Assembly (NCBI RefSeq): GCF_023698535.1
Contig: NZ_JALJCL010000004.1
Location: 1-64,000 of the forward strand
Direction of reading: 5' to 3'
DNA: 64,000 nt
Origin: Halorientalis regularis
GTDB taxonomy: Archaea > Halobacteriota > Halobacteria > Halobacteriales > Haloarculaceae
How positions within the stretch are numbered: the first letter of the stretch is position 1; each line of letters opens with the position of its first letter. Below are positions 1 to 9,015 of the stretch, piece by piece. The notes beneath the pieces are model-generated. The model ran no database searches. It had not been told where the DNA came from and saw nothing but the letters and a program-made list of their open reading frames with translations. The translations under genes were made by a program, and so were the position numbers.

Positions 1-29
1 CTTTGAGAAATCGGGACGATTTCGCTAGT

Positions 30-73
30 GAAGCGGGAGATTTGGGTCATAGACAACTGAAGTCTCCCGCTTC
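30..73. repeat. 11-bp perfect inverted repeat, possible mobile-element end
   Basis: GAAGCGGGAGA at 30-40 is the exact reverse complement of TCTCCCGCTTC at 63-73, with a 22-nt loop. No run of T follows it that would make an obvious terminator for the convergent gene. Subterminal hairpins like this occur at the ends of IS200/IS605-type elements in haloarchaea, so it may be the tip of an element lying to the left of the window. That is inference. Confidence 0.4.
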
Positions 74-156
74 AACTCCTTCGATTTAGCGACCTATCCC
101 GACGCCGTCTAGTGATTCAACACAGCCCGTTGTGGAGAACCGCAGTCGGTAACGCG

Positions 157-1095
157 TCACTCGAACGAACAGATACCGATACTGTACGTACTGGAATCGG
201 CACTCAATCCGTCGACGGCGACCATGTTCCGGTCGGGGGACCAGGGGTACACTGGGTTGACGGTATGCATAAACTTGCGGTTCCAGTCGTCTCTCTCCAT
301 CTTCCGAAAGATCGACTGTTCGACCAGTCGTTGCTGGAACGCATCAGGGGACAGTCGTTCGATCCGATATTGGCTGACCTCCCGCTCCAGATACGACCGA
401 TAAAACACGTCGATGCTATCGGATCGATACAATGGCCGGCCAGATGGCGCCATGTTCGCCTTCCCGAACGGTGACTGGGACACGACCGACCTGTCGTTCG
501 TGAATATCGGGTTATCGGGGTGGTCCTCCCACCCCTCGTCGAACAGCGAGTCGGAATATTTCAATCCGATGTCCAGGCTGTCCATGTCTTGATGAATGAC
601 GTACCACGTGCCATCGTGTCTAATCGGTGTCGGGTCCACACGGACGCCTGTGGGGATCGGCACGGACTCCAGTTCCCACGACGTCGGAAAGTCGACCGCC
701 CGGTATATCCTGCATTCGCCGGCGACGTCCGGTCCAGGTGACGGGACCATGAGCCACGAGCCATCGTATCGAAACACGTGCGGGTACGTGTGTTGGGCCG
801 TAGTGGGGTCGATCACGATCTTATTGTACTCGTAGTCGATTCCATCCTCGCTGTAGGCGTGGCCGATAAATACCTCACCTACCACGTTCTTTATCTCGAA
901 GAACAGGTGGTATATACCACCCTCGTAGACGAGAAACGGGTCGGCGACGAACGAAGCAACTGCGTCGTCGACGTCGTCCTTCGTGAGCACGGGATTCGAT
1001 GCGTCGGGATGGCCGACCAGCCGCGTCTCGTCAGGTAATGATGACTCTACGTACGGCGTCGTGTCGCCAGTTTCTAGGTCGGGAGTTCGAGACAT
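157..1095 (-). CDS. GINT1-N/GH43-like five-bladed beta-propeller protein
   Basis: A 312-residue protein resembling the five-bladed propeller found in glucosamine-inositolphosphorylceramide transferase N-termini and in GH43/GH32-like proteins. The diagnostic start is the VADPFLVYEGGIYHLFFE stretch, followed by repeated bladed segments with aromatic/GW motifs (SWLMVPSP, TWYVIHQD, FYRSYLE). In bacteria such domains are often fused to, or lie beside, formyltransferases; a formyltransferase lies 14.5 kb away in the same glycan locus. The reading frame stays open to 1425, but the start at 1095 is preferred because GTATAAATC on the minus strand (about 1121-1129) lies about 28 bp upstream, as expected for a leaderless haloarchaeal transcript. 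An alternative ATG is at 1173. The substrate is unknown; it may be a sugar-binding or transferase-associated protein rather than a hydrolase. Confidence 0.7.
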   Translation of the reverse strand: MSRTPDLETGDTTPYVESSLPDETRLVGHPDASNPVLTKDDVDDAVASFVADPFLVYEGGIYHLFFEIKNVVGEVFIGHAYSEDGIDYEYNKIVIDPTTAQHTYPHVFRYDGSWLMVPSPGPDVAGECRIYRAVDFPTSWELESVPIPTGVRVDPTPIRHDGTWYVIHQDMDSLDIGLKYSDSLFDEGWEDHPDNPIFTNDRSVVSQSPFGKANMAPSGRPLYRSDSIDVFYRSYLEREVSQYRIERLSPDAFQQRLVEQSIFRKMERDDWNRKFMHTVNPVYPWSPDRNMVAVDGLSADSSTYSIGICSFE

Positions 1096-1405
1096 CGGCT
1101 CGGGCACCACGTCTCTGTTGCGATTTATACATCGATAGATCCGACAGTAGCGACTCTTTAAATTGTTGTACATAGCACGAACAGTGGCCGTATCGCCGAG
1201 AAATGTTCGGAGCACGCTCAAACATCCTGCCAGTGGCGTTTCGAGTTGATAAAGACACCGCGCGGGCGTGAGCAACGAGATCGATCTGGGTCCGCTGTCT
1301 GAAGAGACCGGTGACGAGCAGCCGACGAATTCCGCACACGAGTCCGGTTTCGACGAGTTTCTACCGGCGTTTTCATTCGTATCAGCCGCTCTGCCCGGAG
1401 TCGAC

Positions 1406-1606
1406 TCACTGCAGCGGTGAACCACTCGCCGTGTGAGTTAGCTTAACGACCTGCTCACTGACTTTGTCCCGAGCACCCGATTCCAGTAGTGTCTGAAGCT
1501 CTCTTCGGTGTCTGTGAAGCGGCAAAAACCCCTCGTAGCGCGGGTCAGACCCCAACCCCAGTATCGGCGAGTCGAAGTCGAACACGCTGAGGGTGATGGC
1601 CTTGCA
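1406..1606 (-). pseudogene. Possible 5'-truncated gene remnant, unidentified
   Basis: The minus strand reads open for about 65 codons with protein-like composition (segments SVFDFDSPILGLG, DPRYEGFLP, SGARDKVSEQVV) and ends at a TGA at 1406-1408. A stop codon lies just upstream and there is no convincing start, and its end overlaps only the non-coding 5' extension of the propeller gene. It looks like the C-terminal end of a disrupted gene. The family is not recognised. Confidence 0.3.
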
Positions 1607-1610
1607 CTGG

Positions 1611-1619
1611 TATTAAATA
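1611..1619 (+). promoter_or_regulatory. TATA box for the carbamoyltransferase gene
   Basis: TATTAAATA lies about 30 bp upstream of the ATG at 1647, the spacing expected for an archaeal TATA box that drives a leaderless or nearly leaderless mRNA. Confidence 0.5.
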
Positions 1620-1646
1620 CCTGTTCTATGACATGGGCATATATCC

Positions 1647-3365
1647 ATGGGTGATGAATACAAACTATCTTTTAAACCCTCGACATCAGTCTACGGAACG
1701 CATGATTCGAGTGCTGTGATTTTCCGTAATGGCGAACTCGTTCATGAGGTAGAAGAAGAGCGTTTCACTCGTGAGAAGCACGCGCCGAACAGTTTTCCTA
1801 CGAACGCGATCAGATCTTGTCTCGAGTCATGTGATATAGCACTTCCCGAAGTCGACGAAATCATCGTTCCGTACGAACACGAACTGTATCGGAAACGGTT
1901 CCCCTACGAAATCCGGAATGCGGTATCAAGTGGTTCCATTCTCGGTCGATTCTGGCACACGTTGGAAGTGTTTGAACGACTGTACGACTGGAAATATCGA
2001 GCTATTCCGTCGATCGAGGCCCGACTCGCAGCCGATTTCTCGCGGCCGGTTCCGACTATCACAACTCGGCCCCATCACGCATGTCATGCGGCGAGTGCCT
2101 TCCACCCGTCGCCGTTTGGTAGTGCCCTGGGAGTGACGATCGATGGTGCGGGAGAATATGATTCAACCGTCGTCTGGCACTGCACTCCTGACGGTCTGGA
2201 ACGTGTGAAGACATATACGTTTCCCAACAGCCTCGGCCGCTTCTTCGGGATAGTTACTGAGTTCCTCGGGTTTCGGCATCACAACGGAGAAGGGAAGGTT
2301 ATGGGTCTAGCACCGTACGGTTCCGACAATACCGCTATTGAAAACCCGTTACGCAGGTTGCTAGATATCGGAGCCGATCACGACGTGACACCGTTAACCA
2401 AGCACGGATATGATGGTGGAGTCGAGAAACTTGAATCCCTGTTTGACCGGGAGCGTTCCGGGGGAACCGACTCGTATACTGCGTGGGAGAAAGATCTGGC
2501 CTATACGGCTCAAAAACTTCTCGAAGAGATCTGCGTCGCTATCGTAGAGCGGTACCGGGAGGAACTCGGAGAAACGAACGTGGTTCTCTCTGGCGGTGTT
2601 GCGTTGAACTGTAAACTAAACAAACGTATAATGGAACTCCCGGAGGCAGACGTGTTTATCCAACCTGTCGCAAATGACGCGGGGCTTGCAATTGGCGGTG
2701 GATTCATAGATGAATCGCCTGCTGATGTCGAACCGATGCAGACCGCTTACTGGGGGCCGTCCTACGAACGCGCATCAATCGAAGCCACCCTGGAGAAAAA
2801 CAAGGTCGAATACACGGAGCCAGAAGACATTACCAAAACCGTTGCCGAGCGACTAGCTGACGGGAAAATAGTTGGCTGGTTTCAGGGTGCCCTCGAAATG
2901 GGGCCACGAGCACTGGGGAACCGGAGTATTCTGGCCGATCCCAGGACGGAAGCATCTCGTGATCGGGTCAACAAATATGTGAAACATCGGGAGGGGTGGC
3001 GCCCGTTTGCACCTTCACTCTTGGAATCTGCGGCAGACAAATACCTACAGAACTGGGAAGAGTCCTCCTTCATGATCAAAACCTTCGATACCGACCCCGA
3101 TTGTCGAGACGATATCCAAGCAGTAGTCCACCCGGCTGACGGGACCACACGTCCGCAAACAGTCAACGAAGAGCAAAACCCTCGGTATCACTCACTGATT
3201 TCGGAGTTCGAGTCTATTACAGGTGTTCCCGTACTTCTCAACACGTCCTTCAACGATCATGGGGAACCTATCGTTGCGGAACCTGTTGAAGCATTGAAAG
3301 ACTTCTACGGAATGGGGCTGGACTGTTTGGCTCTCGGGGATTTCCTCATTGAAAAGGATGGATGA
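1647..3365 (+). CDS. NodU/CmcH-type carbamoyltransferase
   Basis: The 572-residue length is normal for the family, which transfers a carbamoyl group from carbamoyl phosphate to sugar or antibiotic hydroxyls. The N-terminal Kae1-like half carries GTHDSSAVIF, EERFTREKH, the metal-site HHACHAASAFHPSPF (about residues 143-157) and HNGEGKVMGLAPYG. The motif LSGGVALNCKLN lies near residue 313, and the YrdC-like half carries GWFQGALEMGPRALGNRSIL near residue 410. The gene is complete with its own promoter. In this locus it most likely O-carbamoylates a sugar of the surface glycan, but the acceptor cannot be told from sequence. It faces the propeller gene divergently. Confidence 0.9.
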   Translation: MGDEYKLSFKPSTSVYGTHDSSAVIFRNGELVHEVEEERFTREKHAPNSFPTNAIRSCLESCDIALPEVDEIIVPYEHELYRKRFPYEIRNAVSSGSILGRFWHTLEVFERLYDWKYRAIPSIEARLAADFSRPVPTITTRPHHACHAASAFHPSPFGSALGVTIDGAGEYDSTVVWHCTPDGLERVKTYTFPNSLGRFFGIVTEFLGFRHHNGEGKVMGLAPYGSDNTAIENPLRRLLDIGADHDVTPLTKHGYDGGVEKLESLFDRERSGGTDSYTAWEKDLAYTAQKLLEEICVAIVERYREELGETNVVLSGGVALNCKLNKRIMELPEADVFIQPVANDAGLAIGGGFIDESPADVEPMQTAYWGPSYERASIEATLEKNKVEYTEPEDITKTVAERLADGKIVGWFQGALEMGPRALGNRSILADPRTEASRDRVNKYVKHREGWRPFAPSLLESAADKYLQNWEESSFMIKTFDTDPDCRDDIQAVVHPADGTTRPQTVNEEQNPRYHSLISEFESITGVPVLLNTSFNDHGEPIVAEPVEALKDFYGMGLDCLALGDFLIEKDG

Positions 3366-3484
3366 ACCCCATCTACGTGTCAAGGGGATTGGTAGGCCCT
3401 GCACTGGAGCTCAGTTCGGTGGGGCCGACCACCACTTGTTAGGCGCGACCCAGCCAGGATAACGAGCGGGCGTTACCATCCGTA

Positions 3485-3634
3485 CGCAACGGATATCTCA
3501 ACAGCGTCGAACGCATCTTTCGAGAGGTAAAACGTCGTACGTCTTCGTTCTCAAACTGTTTCAGCACCGCCGAAGCAGAAGACCGGAGACGACTTCATCG
3601 AGGCGGTTGTCTACGTTTGAATCAGCTAATTTGA
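3485..3634 (+). pseudogene. Transposase C-terminal remnant
   Basis: An open stretch of about 49 codons contains NGYLNSVERIFREVKRRTSS, which looks like the C-terminal catalytic helix of a DDE transposase (IS6/IS240-like by eye). The rest of the gene is absent and the frame degenerates after about 35 codons. It fills most of the intergenic space between the carbamoyltransferase and the FkbM gene and marks an old insertion or rearrangement. The IS family is inferred, not checked. Confidence 0.45.
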
Positions 3635-3647
3635 GCACTACCAACCG

Positions 3648-4529
3648 CTACTTGCTCGCTCTGAGATGGTACTTGTCCCCTCGGTCGTCGATGGTGGTCA
3701 GTTCGAACCCATAGGATTTGAGCAGATCGAGCAGCTCATCCTCTGAAGCGTCGAACTTCGGGAGGTGACGGAGATGGACCTCACAGTAGACGAGCCGGCA
3801 CTCATCGCGCCGCAGCGTCTCTTCGAACCCCTTCAGGACGTTGTACTCGGCCCCTTCGACGTCGACTTTCAGGACCGTTGGCGCGGGAACGTCTCTGTTT
3901 GCCACCAGGCCGTCGCCCCGTAACATATCCACGCTGGTCCGTTCGGCGCTGCCCTCCCCGTAGGCTTCGATGGACTCGGTCAGCTCGAGCAGGTTGTGGC
4001 TGGGCGCGGTCGTGTGGGACTCGACGGCCACGGACAGGTTCACCTCGCCCTCGCTGTCCGAGAGTGCCTTCTGGAAGATGGTGGCGTGGATGCCGTTTAG
4101 CCTGAGATTCTCGCTCAGGCGTGCGACGTTCGCGGGATGTGGCTCAAATGCGTAGACGCTGTTCTCGGGCAAGCGGTCGCCGACGAGACACGAGTAGATG
4201 CCGACGTTGGCTCCAATGTCGTAGAAGACGTCGTCGTCGCGAAGATCCGACAGGAGTTGCTCCATCACGTCCCGTTCGGTCATTGAGCGGAGGCGATTCA
4301 GCTCCGTGTGGTTCGAGACGTGATAGACGGCACTGGTGTCGCCGATTTCAATTGGGTACTCTCCAGATCGGAGAACCGCCGTATCGGCGACGGTCGTGTA
4401 GAGGCGTTTTGCGATGCCGAACAGCCCGAGCCGCCGAAGCCCCTGTTTTATCGGCTCCATCGCGGCGCTGTGCCGGAGTCTGGAAATGGTAGATACGAGT
4501 GAGCTTTGAAAGGTCATCTCACAGTTCAT
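3648..4529 (-). CDS. FkbM-family SAM-dependent methyltransferase
   Basis: The 293-residue protein carries the methyltransferase-21 (FkbM) fold: the SAM-binding loop DIGANVGIYSCLVG, the acidic loop AFEPHPANVARLSENL, and the VLKVDVEGAEYNVLKG segment that marks the family. Family members O-methylate sugars and natural products. Within a glycan cluster the likely role is methylation of a glycan residue; methylated hexuronates are known in haloarchaeal N-glycans. The start at 4529 is the longest; an ATG four codons later (MTFQSS) is equally possible. The gene converges on the transposase remnant, not on an operon partner. Confidence 0.85.
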   Translation of the reverse strand: MNCEMTFQSSLVSTISRLRHSAAMEPIKQGLRRLGLFGIAKRLYTTVADTAVLRSGEYPIEIGDTSAVYHVSNHTELNRLRSMTERDVMEQLLSDLRDDDVFYDIGANVGIYSCLVGDRLPENSVYAFEPHPANVARLSENLRLNGIHATIFQKALSDSEGEVNLSVAVESHTTAPSHNLLELTESIEAYGEGSAERTSVDMLRGDGLVANRDVPAPTVLKVDVEGAEYNVLKGFEETLRRDECRLVYCEVHLRHLPKFDASEDELLDLLKSYGFELTTIDDRGDKYHLRASK

Positions 4530-4690
4530 CGTAGCCCACGTTCATTTATCCATCGACATCCCCGGTCTGTCGCGTCGGGTGGGTAGCCGATGTCGTCGCT
4601 CTCCCATTGGCCGCGGCGCCCGTGCCCGTGCATCCTCGGATCCCTACAATCACCACCACAATTATGGTAGCACTGGTCCACCTCAATGAC

Positions 4691-5398
4691 ATGGCAACGG
4701 TAGCACAAGCGGGTTCCCACGCGGAGACGCTCACCAGGGACGGAATCGTTGTTATCGACGACTACCTCGATGCCGACGTCTGCGACGAGATCTACGAATC
4801 AGTCGTCGAGGCGGCCGAGGGCGGTGAGTTCGACGTGGCTGGCGAAGACCCTTCTTATGCAGACTTGCGGAACTGGGACGGACCGGTGGTGAATAAGCGA
4901 TCCGGCTCCGACGAGGGCATGTGGGACATGTTCAACGTCGACCACGTCAACGACGATGTCGCGGACGTCAAAGAGGACGAGAGCATCGCCGAGATCATCA
5001 GTACTGCCGCGGACGAAACGTTCTCGGCCGACCATATCAACGTCTACTGGAACCGGTCGGTGACGAACACCCGGGGCTTTCACGCCGACACCTACACGAA
5101 CAAGTTCAAGTCCTTCGTCTACCTGACGGATGTCCCGGACAGGTCCTACGGGCCGTACACCTACATTCCGGGGACCCACCAGATGTCTCTGGCCAAGGTC
5201 AAAGTGTCCGAACTGGTAAACAAGGTCAAAGGGAACCCGTCGACCGACGCCGTGTTCTACGACGAATCGGAGGCCGTCCACTGCACCGCTCCGAAGGGCA
5301 CCCTCATCATCTCCGATCAGTCGGGGTACCACCGGGGCTATCCCCAGGAGGAGGGCCGCGAACGCATGATCCTCTCGGCGGCGTATACGCCACGATAA
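4691..5398 (+). CDS. Phytanoyl-CoA dioxygenase (PhyH) family protein
   Basis: A 235-residue Fe(II)/2-oxoglutarate-dependent oxygenase-like protein. The HxD iron motif is in GFHADTYTNKFKSFVYLTDV, followed by GPYTYIPGTHQM and the distal His in DQSGYHRGYP. The start MATVAQAG at 4691 is chosen because upstream codons (proline and threonine rich) do not look like protein. Family members hydroxylate lipids or small molecules, and members in polysaccharide loci are thought to modify sugars. It is transcribed divergently from the FkbM gene across about 160 bp. The substrate is unknown. Confidence 0.75.
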   Translation: MATVAQAGSHAETLTRDGIVVIDDYLDADVCDEIYESVVEAAEGGEFDVAGEDPSYADLRNWDGPVVNKRSGSDEGMWDMFNVDHVNDDVADVKEDESIAEIISTAADETFSADHINVYWNRSVTNTRGFHADTYTNKFKSFVYLTDVPDRSYGPYTYIPGTHQMSLAKVKVSELVNKVKGNPSTDAVFYDESEAVHCTAPKGTLIISDQSGYHRGYPQEEGRERMILSAAYTPR

Positions 5399-5761
5399 CG
5401 GCCGGCCTGGATTTCAGGAGATCGAAGGCTACCGATCCAGAACTTCTAGTGCGACGTTCGCTTGCCAAGCCGTCACGGCGAGACTCCGAGGGATCTACGT
5501 TTTCAGGTCCAATTCACGTCGTGGGGGACGTTCGGTCTCGCCTCCGTTCCGTGTATCGTGCCGATCCCACGGACAGACTCGACGAACTCCGGCGTCTCTT
5601 CCGCGATCACCGACGACCGGCGGTCGCCGACGGGGATGGACCTGTCGAGATTGCCCCATCGTAGCGGCACTCGACACGGGACGTATCTGGAACAGATGGG
5701 CACCCACAGAACATCCCGATTGATCAGGGTCCGTTGCTGTTCACTGGACTGCAAGTGGCCT
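5399..5761. other. 363-bp intergenic stretch, decayed sequence
   Basis: No convincing gene lies between the PhyH and NeuB genes. On the minus strand short protein-like segments appear (for example VGDRRSSVIAEETPEFVESV near 5580-5640) but stops interrupt them and no start fits. It may be the eroded end of a gene that once preceded or followed neuB. No strong hairpin or promoter is seen. Confidence 0.4.
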
Positions 5762-6835
5762 TCAGACCACATCCCACGATAGAACCGCGTCCACGGGTAT
5801 CTTTTTCCGGGCTTTTCGACCCACGACAACGTCGAGCATTGTCGGTGAAATCCCCGTCCCGGGTCGCTTGATCGCGACATCATCACGAGTGATCTCGGCA
5901 CCTCGTTCGATATCCTTGGCGGCCACCAAGCTCCGACGGGCGTGCGTCCGACTGTCTGATTCGGCTGCAATCGGCTCTTTCCGCGACGATCCAGTCGTCG
6001 TCAGCATCCGAGAAGTGTTCTCACGGAACGTCCTTACGTCGGTAGGATCCATCGCGTGATAGTGATCGTTACCGTCCAGACTTTTGTCCAAGGTAAAGTG
6101 CTTCTCGATGATGTCGGCTCCCTGAAATACCGAATTGAGTAGCGTGATCATTCCGGAATCGGGTGGTACGTGATCTGAATATCCTATCTCGTACTCTGGA
6201 TATACTTCCGAAAGATGGTCGATCATCCCTAGATTTGCGTTTTCCTCTGTAGTAGGGTACTGAAGGATACAGTGGAGCAAACACAGTTCTGGATCGGGCG
6301 TTTCGTCCTCGATTACACGAACGGCATCGTCGATCTCGCTGATCGTGCTTGCTCCTGTCGAGAGTAAAATCGGTTTTTCCTTCCGTGCAATCGCCCGCAG
6401 AAGCGGATGGTTTGTAATGTCTGCGCTCGCGATTTTATAGGCGGGAACCACTTCGCTCAGATACTCAACGGCGTGAAAATCGAACGGGGTGGAGAGAAAG
6501 TCCAAATCGTAGTTGGCGTCGGTCCAGTCTGCGAGTTCGGCGAATTCGTCGGCACCAAAGTCATCGTACTGCTGGAACAACTCGTACTGCGAGTCCGTCG
6601 TCTCTTCGTCTGTATCCCAATACGCCGGCGAGTGCTTTGACGTTAGTCGGTCGGCAGTGTACGATTGGAACTTGACAGCATCGACACCTGCATCAGCAGC
6701 TTCGTTAATCATTTTCTTCGCGGCGTCGATGGGGGAGCAGCCACGCTGTTCGGCAATATCGAAGTGGTTGACCCCGATCTCTGCAATCAAATATGGTTGC
6801 AAGCGAGTCCCAATTTTTGTATTAGCTATCTGCAT
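5762..6835 (-). CDS. neuB: N-acetylneuraminate (nonulosonate) synthase NeuB family
   Basis: A 357-residue enzyme with the full NeuB layout. The TIM barrel starts IAEIGVNH and carries DAVKFQSYTADRLTS, YKIASADITNHPLL, KPILLSTGAST, HCILQYPT, IGYSDH and IIEKHFTLDKSLDGNDH. It ends in a C-terminal SAF/antifreeze-like domain (RRSLVAAKDIERGAEITRDD...). It condenses phosphoenolpyruvate with a six-carbon amino sugar to form a nine-carbon nonulosonic acid. Sequence alone does not decide between sialic, legionaminic and pseudaminic acid. The start at 6835 overlaps the end of the upstream CMP-sugar synthetase gene by 14 nt (alternative ATG 6844), so the two are co-transcribed. Confidence 0.88.
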   Translation of the reverse strand: MQIANTKIGTRLQPYLIAEIGVNHFDIAEQRGCSPIDAAKKMINEAADAGVDAVKFQSYTADRLTSKHSPAYWDTDEETTDSQYELFQQYDDFGADEFAELADWTDANYDLDFLSTPFDFHAVEYLSEVVPAYKIASADITNHPLLRAIARKEKPILLSTGASTISEIDDAVRVIEDETPDPELCLLHCILQYPTTEENANLGMIDHLSEVYPEYEIGYSDHVPPDSGMITLLNSVFQGADIIEKHFTLDKSLDGNDHYHAMDPTDVRTFRENTSRMLTTTGSSRKEPIAAESDSRTHARRSLVAAKDIERGAEITRDDVAIKRPGTGISPTMLDVVVGRKARKKIPVDAVLSWDVV

Positions 6836-8462
6836 ATTTCTCATTGAAAATGATCTGTTTGATACGGTCAATCCCATTATCGATATCGTGGTCGGAGAGT
6901 GCTTGACGCATCGTTTCGCGTTTCGTAGGCTCGTTGATGTACTCGATCACTGCATCAAGGATCTTCTCTTCCAGGACGTATTCTGCCAGTCCCAGTGACA
7001 AAATACCCTGTGACACGTGTGCATAGGGATGTTTCTGTTCTCTGGCATTCTGTGCAAGCGAGATTACTGGGAGATTCAGTGAGGCAGCCTCGTAGAGCGT
7101 ACGGCCGTTCGAGGTAATTAACAGATCCGCTGCTCCCATGTGTTGCGCCATCGACTGGACCTCTCGGTTGATTTCGACCGTGTGTCGGTCGGGAATTTTG
7201 GAAACTATCGATTCAAGTGAGCCCCTATCGCCGTACCCAAGACCAAGCACGACATCGAGATGTAGACTATCATCGATTGACGAAATTGCCTCAAGTGTCC
7301 GTGCAGTCAGGTTGTTCTGATCTGCGCCACCAAAGGAGATCATGATCCGGTCGACTGACTCGATAGCTGATTTCTGCTTGCTGAATCTGAACTCTCCCCT
7401 GAGACAGAAGTACTGGAACCCGTAGTAATGGTTCTCGGGCGGATTCGAATATTCGTATAGCGCATTTATCACAGCATCTGCGTGATTGGCTCCCTCGCCG
7501 AGGTCCTCGAAGTTCACCACACGAGCGCCTGTCTCCTGCAGTGATCGAACGTAGTCGCCTGCTGTATCTAGGATATCGTTCAGGACGACGAACGGTGAGG
7601 CGTCGCCGACGTAGGCCAAAAACGAGTCGTTGTCATCGAACACCCGATAGTCGTAATTGTTCTCCTCGAGTTTCTCGATGGCGATGTCGTCGTTTGGGCT
7701 GACCGCAAAGAGGATGTCGTGTTTGAAGAGCTCGTCCGCAATGGTGATACCTCGAAAGATGTGACCAGTCCCGTTCTCTTCGTTCCCCGTGACGCGATAT
7801 ACGAGTTGTTTACGATCCAGGTAACTCTCTGCGGTTATCCAGTCCGTGTAAGTGTCGATATCGATACCCTCTCGCGAACTGACAGTATAAAACGTGGGAT
7901 CGTCGCCAATTCGGCGACTGTCCTTGATGACAGCGTTGTGAGATAAGAACACCCCGATCTCGGCGTATATCGGATCCATCTGTTGGCGGTTCTTCCGGTC
8001 CGAGGAGACAGGTTCGTAACCACTGTCGGTTTCTTTCCAGTAGTGATGCGTACTGTCTGCGACGAAGACGCCGCTGTCCGAAGTCCGGTCAAGAACGTAT
8101 TGAATGCCGTCATCGATGGTTCCTGGTTCGATAAGCGGGGTCGTCGGCTGGAAACAGAGGACGTAGGTGAAGTCACCGTCGACTGACTCGAATGCGTGCT
8201 TGACGACTGGAGCGAGTGGAACGTCATCAGTTGCGAGATGCGCAGGTCGATCAATGACAGCGTCGGCATCGAAGTGTCGGCCGATCTGAGCAATCTCTCT
8301 ACTGTCTGTTGTTATTGCTACTTCGTCAATTAGTGATGCCTGGTGACTCGTTTCGATAGCGTGTCCAATGAGCGGTTTCCCTCCTAGGTCTCGGACGTTC
8401 TTTCGAGGAATACCCTTCGACCCCTTTCTAGCTGGAATAACAGAGAGGATCTCTTCGTCCAT
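6822..8462 (-). CDS. CMP-nonulosonate synthetase fused to PseG-like hydrolase/transferase domain
   Basis: A two-domain protein of 546 residues. Residues 1 to about 215 are a CMP-sialic-acid-type cytidylyltransferase (SVIPARKGSKGIPRKN at 7-22, QPTTPL at 105-110, GIDIDTYTDW at 199-208). Residues from about 220 form a GT-B-like domain matching PseG, the UDP-sugar hydrolase of nonulosonate pathways (GTGHIFRGITIADEL at 231-245, ISFGGADQNN at 375-384, LLITSNGRTLYEAASLNLPV). The fusion joins an early UDP-releasing step to the final CMP activation step. It is the first gene of an overlapping operon with neuB and has its own TATA box. Whether the product is pseudaminic or legionaminic acid is open. 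Confidence 0.85.
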   Translation of the reverse strand: MDEEILSVIPARKGSKGIPRKNVRDLGGKPLIGHAIETSHQASLIDEVAITTDSREIAQIGRHFDADAVIDRPAHLATDDVPLAPVVKHAFESVDGDFTYVLCFQPTTPLIEPGTIDDGIQYVLDRTSDSGVFVADSTHHYWKETDSGYEPVSSDRKNRQQMDPIYAEIGVFLSHNAVIKDSRRIGDDPTFYTVSSREGIDIDTYTDWITAESYLDRKQLVYRVTGNEENGTGHIFRGITIADELFKHDILFAVSPNDDIAIEKLEENNYDYRVFDDNDSFLAYVGDASPFVVLNDILDTAGDYVRSLQETGARVVNFEDLGEGANHADAVINALYEYSNPPENHYYGFQYFCLRGEFRFSKQKSAIESVDRIMISFGGADQNNLTARTLEAISSIDDSLHLDVVLGLGYGDRGSLESIVSKIPDRHTVEINREVQSMAQHMGAADLLITSNGRTLYEAASLNLPVISLAQNAREQKHPYAHVSQGILSLGLAEYVLEEKILDAVIEYINEPTKRETMRQALSDHDIDNGIDRIKQIIFNEKYADS

Positions 8463-8502
8463 TTTGTTGGGAGTCTGTGAGAGCGACGTTTAGTCTTTCC
8501 GA

Positions 8503-8513
8503 CATATATAAAC
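8503..8513 (-). promoter_or_regulatory. TATA box for the nonulosonate operon
   Basis: On the minus strand the sequence reads GTTTATATATG about 40 bp upstream of the ATG at 8462. It lies just beyond the 3' end of the decayed GT2 gene, so the nonulosonate operon does not depend on that gene for transcription. Confidence 0.55.
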
Positions 8514-8535
8514 AATCTGTTATTTTGGAGAACGG

Positions 8536-8984
8536 TCAACGGTACCAGGTGTTACTGCCGGAACCAGGGGCACCACCTGCGATCATGACGGACATCGTAC
8601 CCGTCGACGAACCAGGCTCAGAAGTGATAGTATTTCTGACAGTTGGGGTGCCTCGAATAGCCGCCGAACCGTTCCTTCTTTCACGGCGACACATGGCGCC
8701 GGCGGCGAGCGGGCAGCGATTTGGGAGTCCGACCTCGTCGTTGACCTTGAGCAGTCGGACGTGATCGAGAATCTCGTCCTCTTAATCGACGGTGTAGTAG
8801 TCAGCCGCCAGTATTTCGGGTGTCTCGTCGGCCTGGTCGTCGACGACCACCTCGTAGTCGTCCTAGAGCTGTGCGAACGCACTGTCGAGACAGCGAGGAG
8901 ATACGCCTCGTATTTGTCAGCGGTGATAATGATACTGACCTTTGGTGCCATTATATTCTCGACCGGTTGATAGCGATCTTCCAT
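8536..8984 (-). pseudogene. Decayed GT2-family glycosyltransferase
   Basis: The minus strand begins MEDRYQ...MAPKVSIIITADKYEAYL, the start of a GT-A family 2 glycosyltransferase. About 30 codons later a frameshift is needed to continue into DSAFAQL-stop-DDYEVVVDD (the nucleotide-binding aspartates), ADETPEIL, a second stop after YYTVD, then LDHVRLLKVNDEVGLPN. The gene therefore has one frameshift and two in-frame stops and ends after about 150 codons, half the normal length. It sits between the nonulosonate operon and the putative nonulosonate transferase, so it is probably a lost member of the same glycan assembly line. Confidence 0.8.
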
Positions 8985-9015
8985 ATTTCAAACTTCTGAA
9001 CGGAAATACGTTCTC

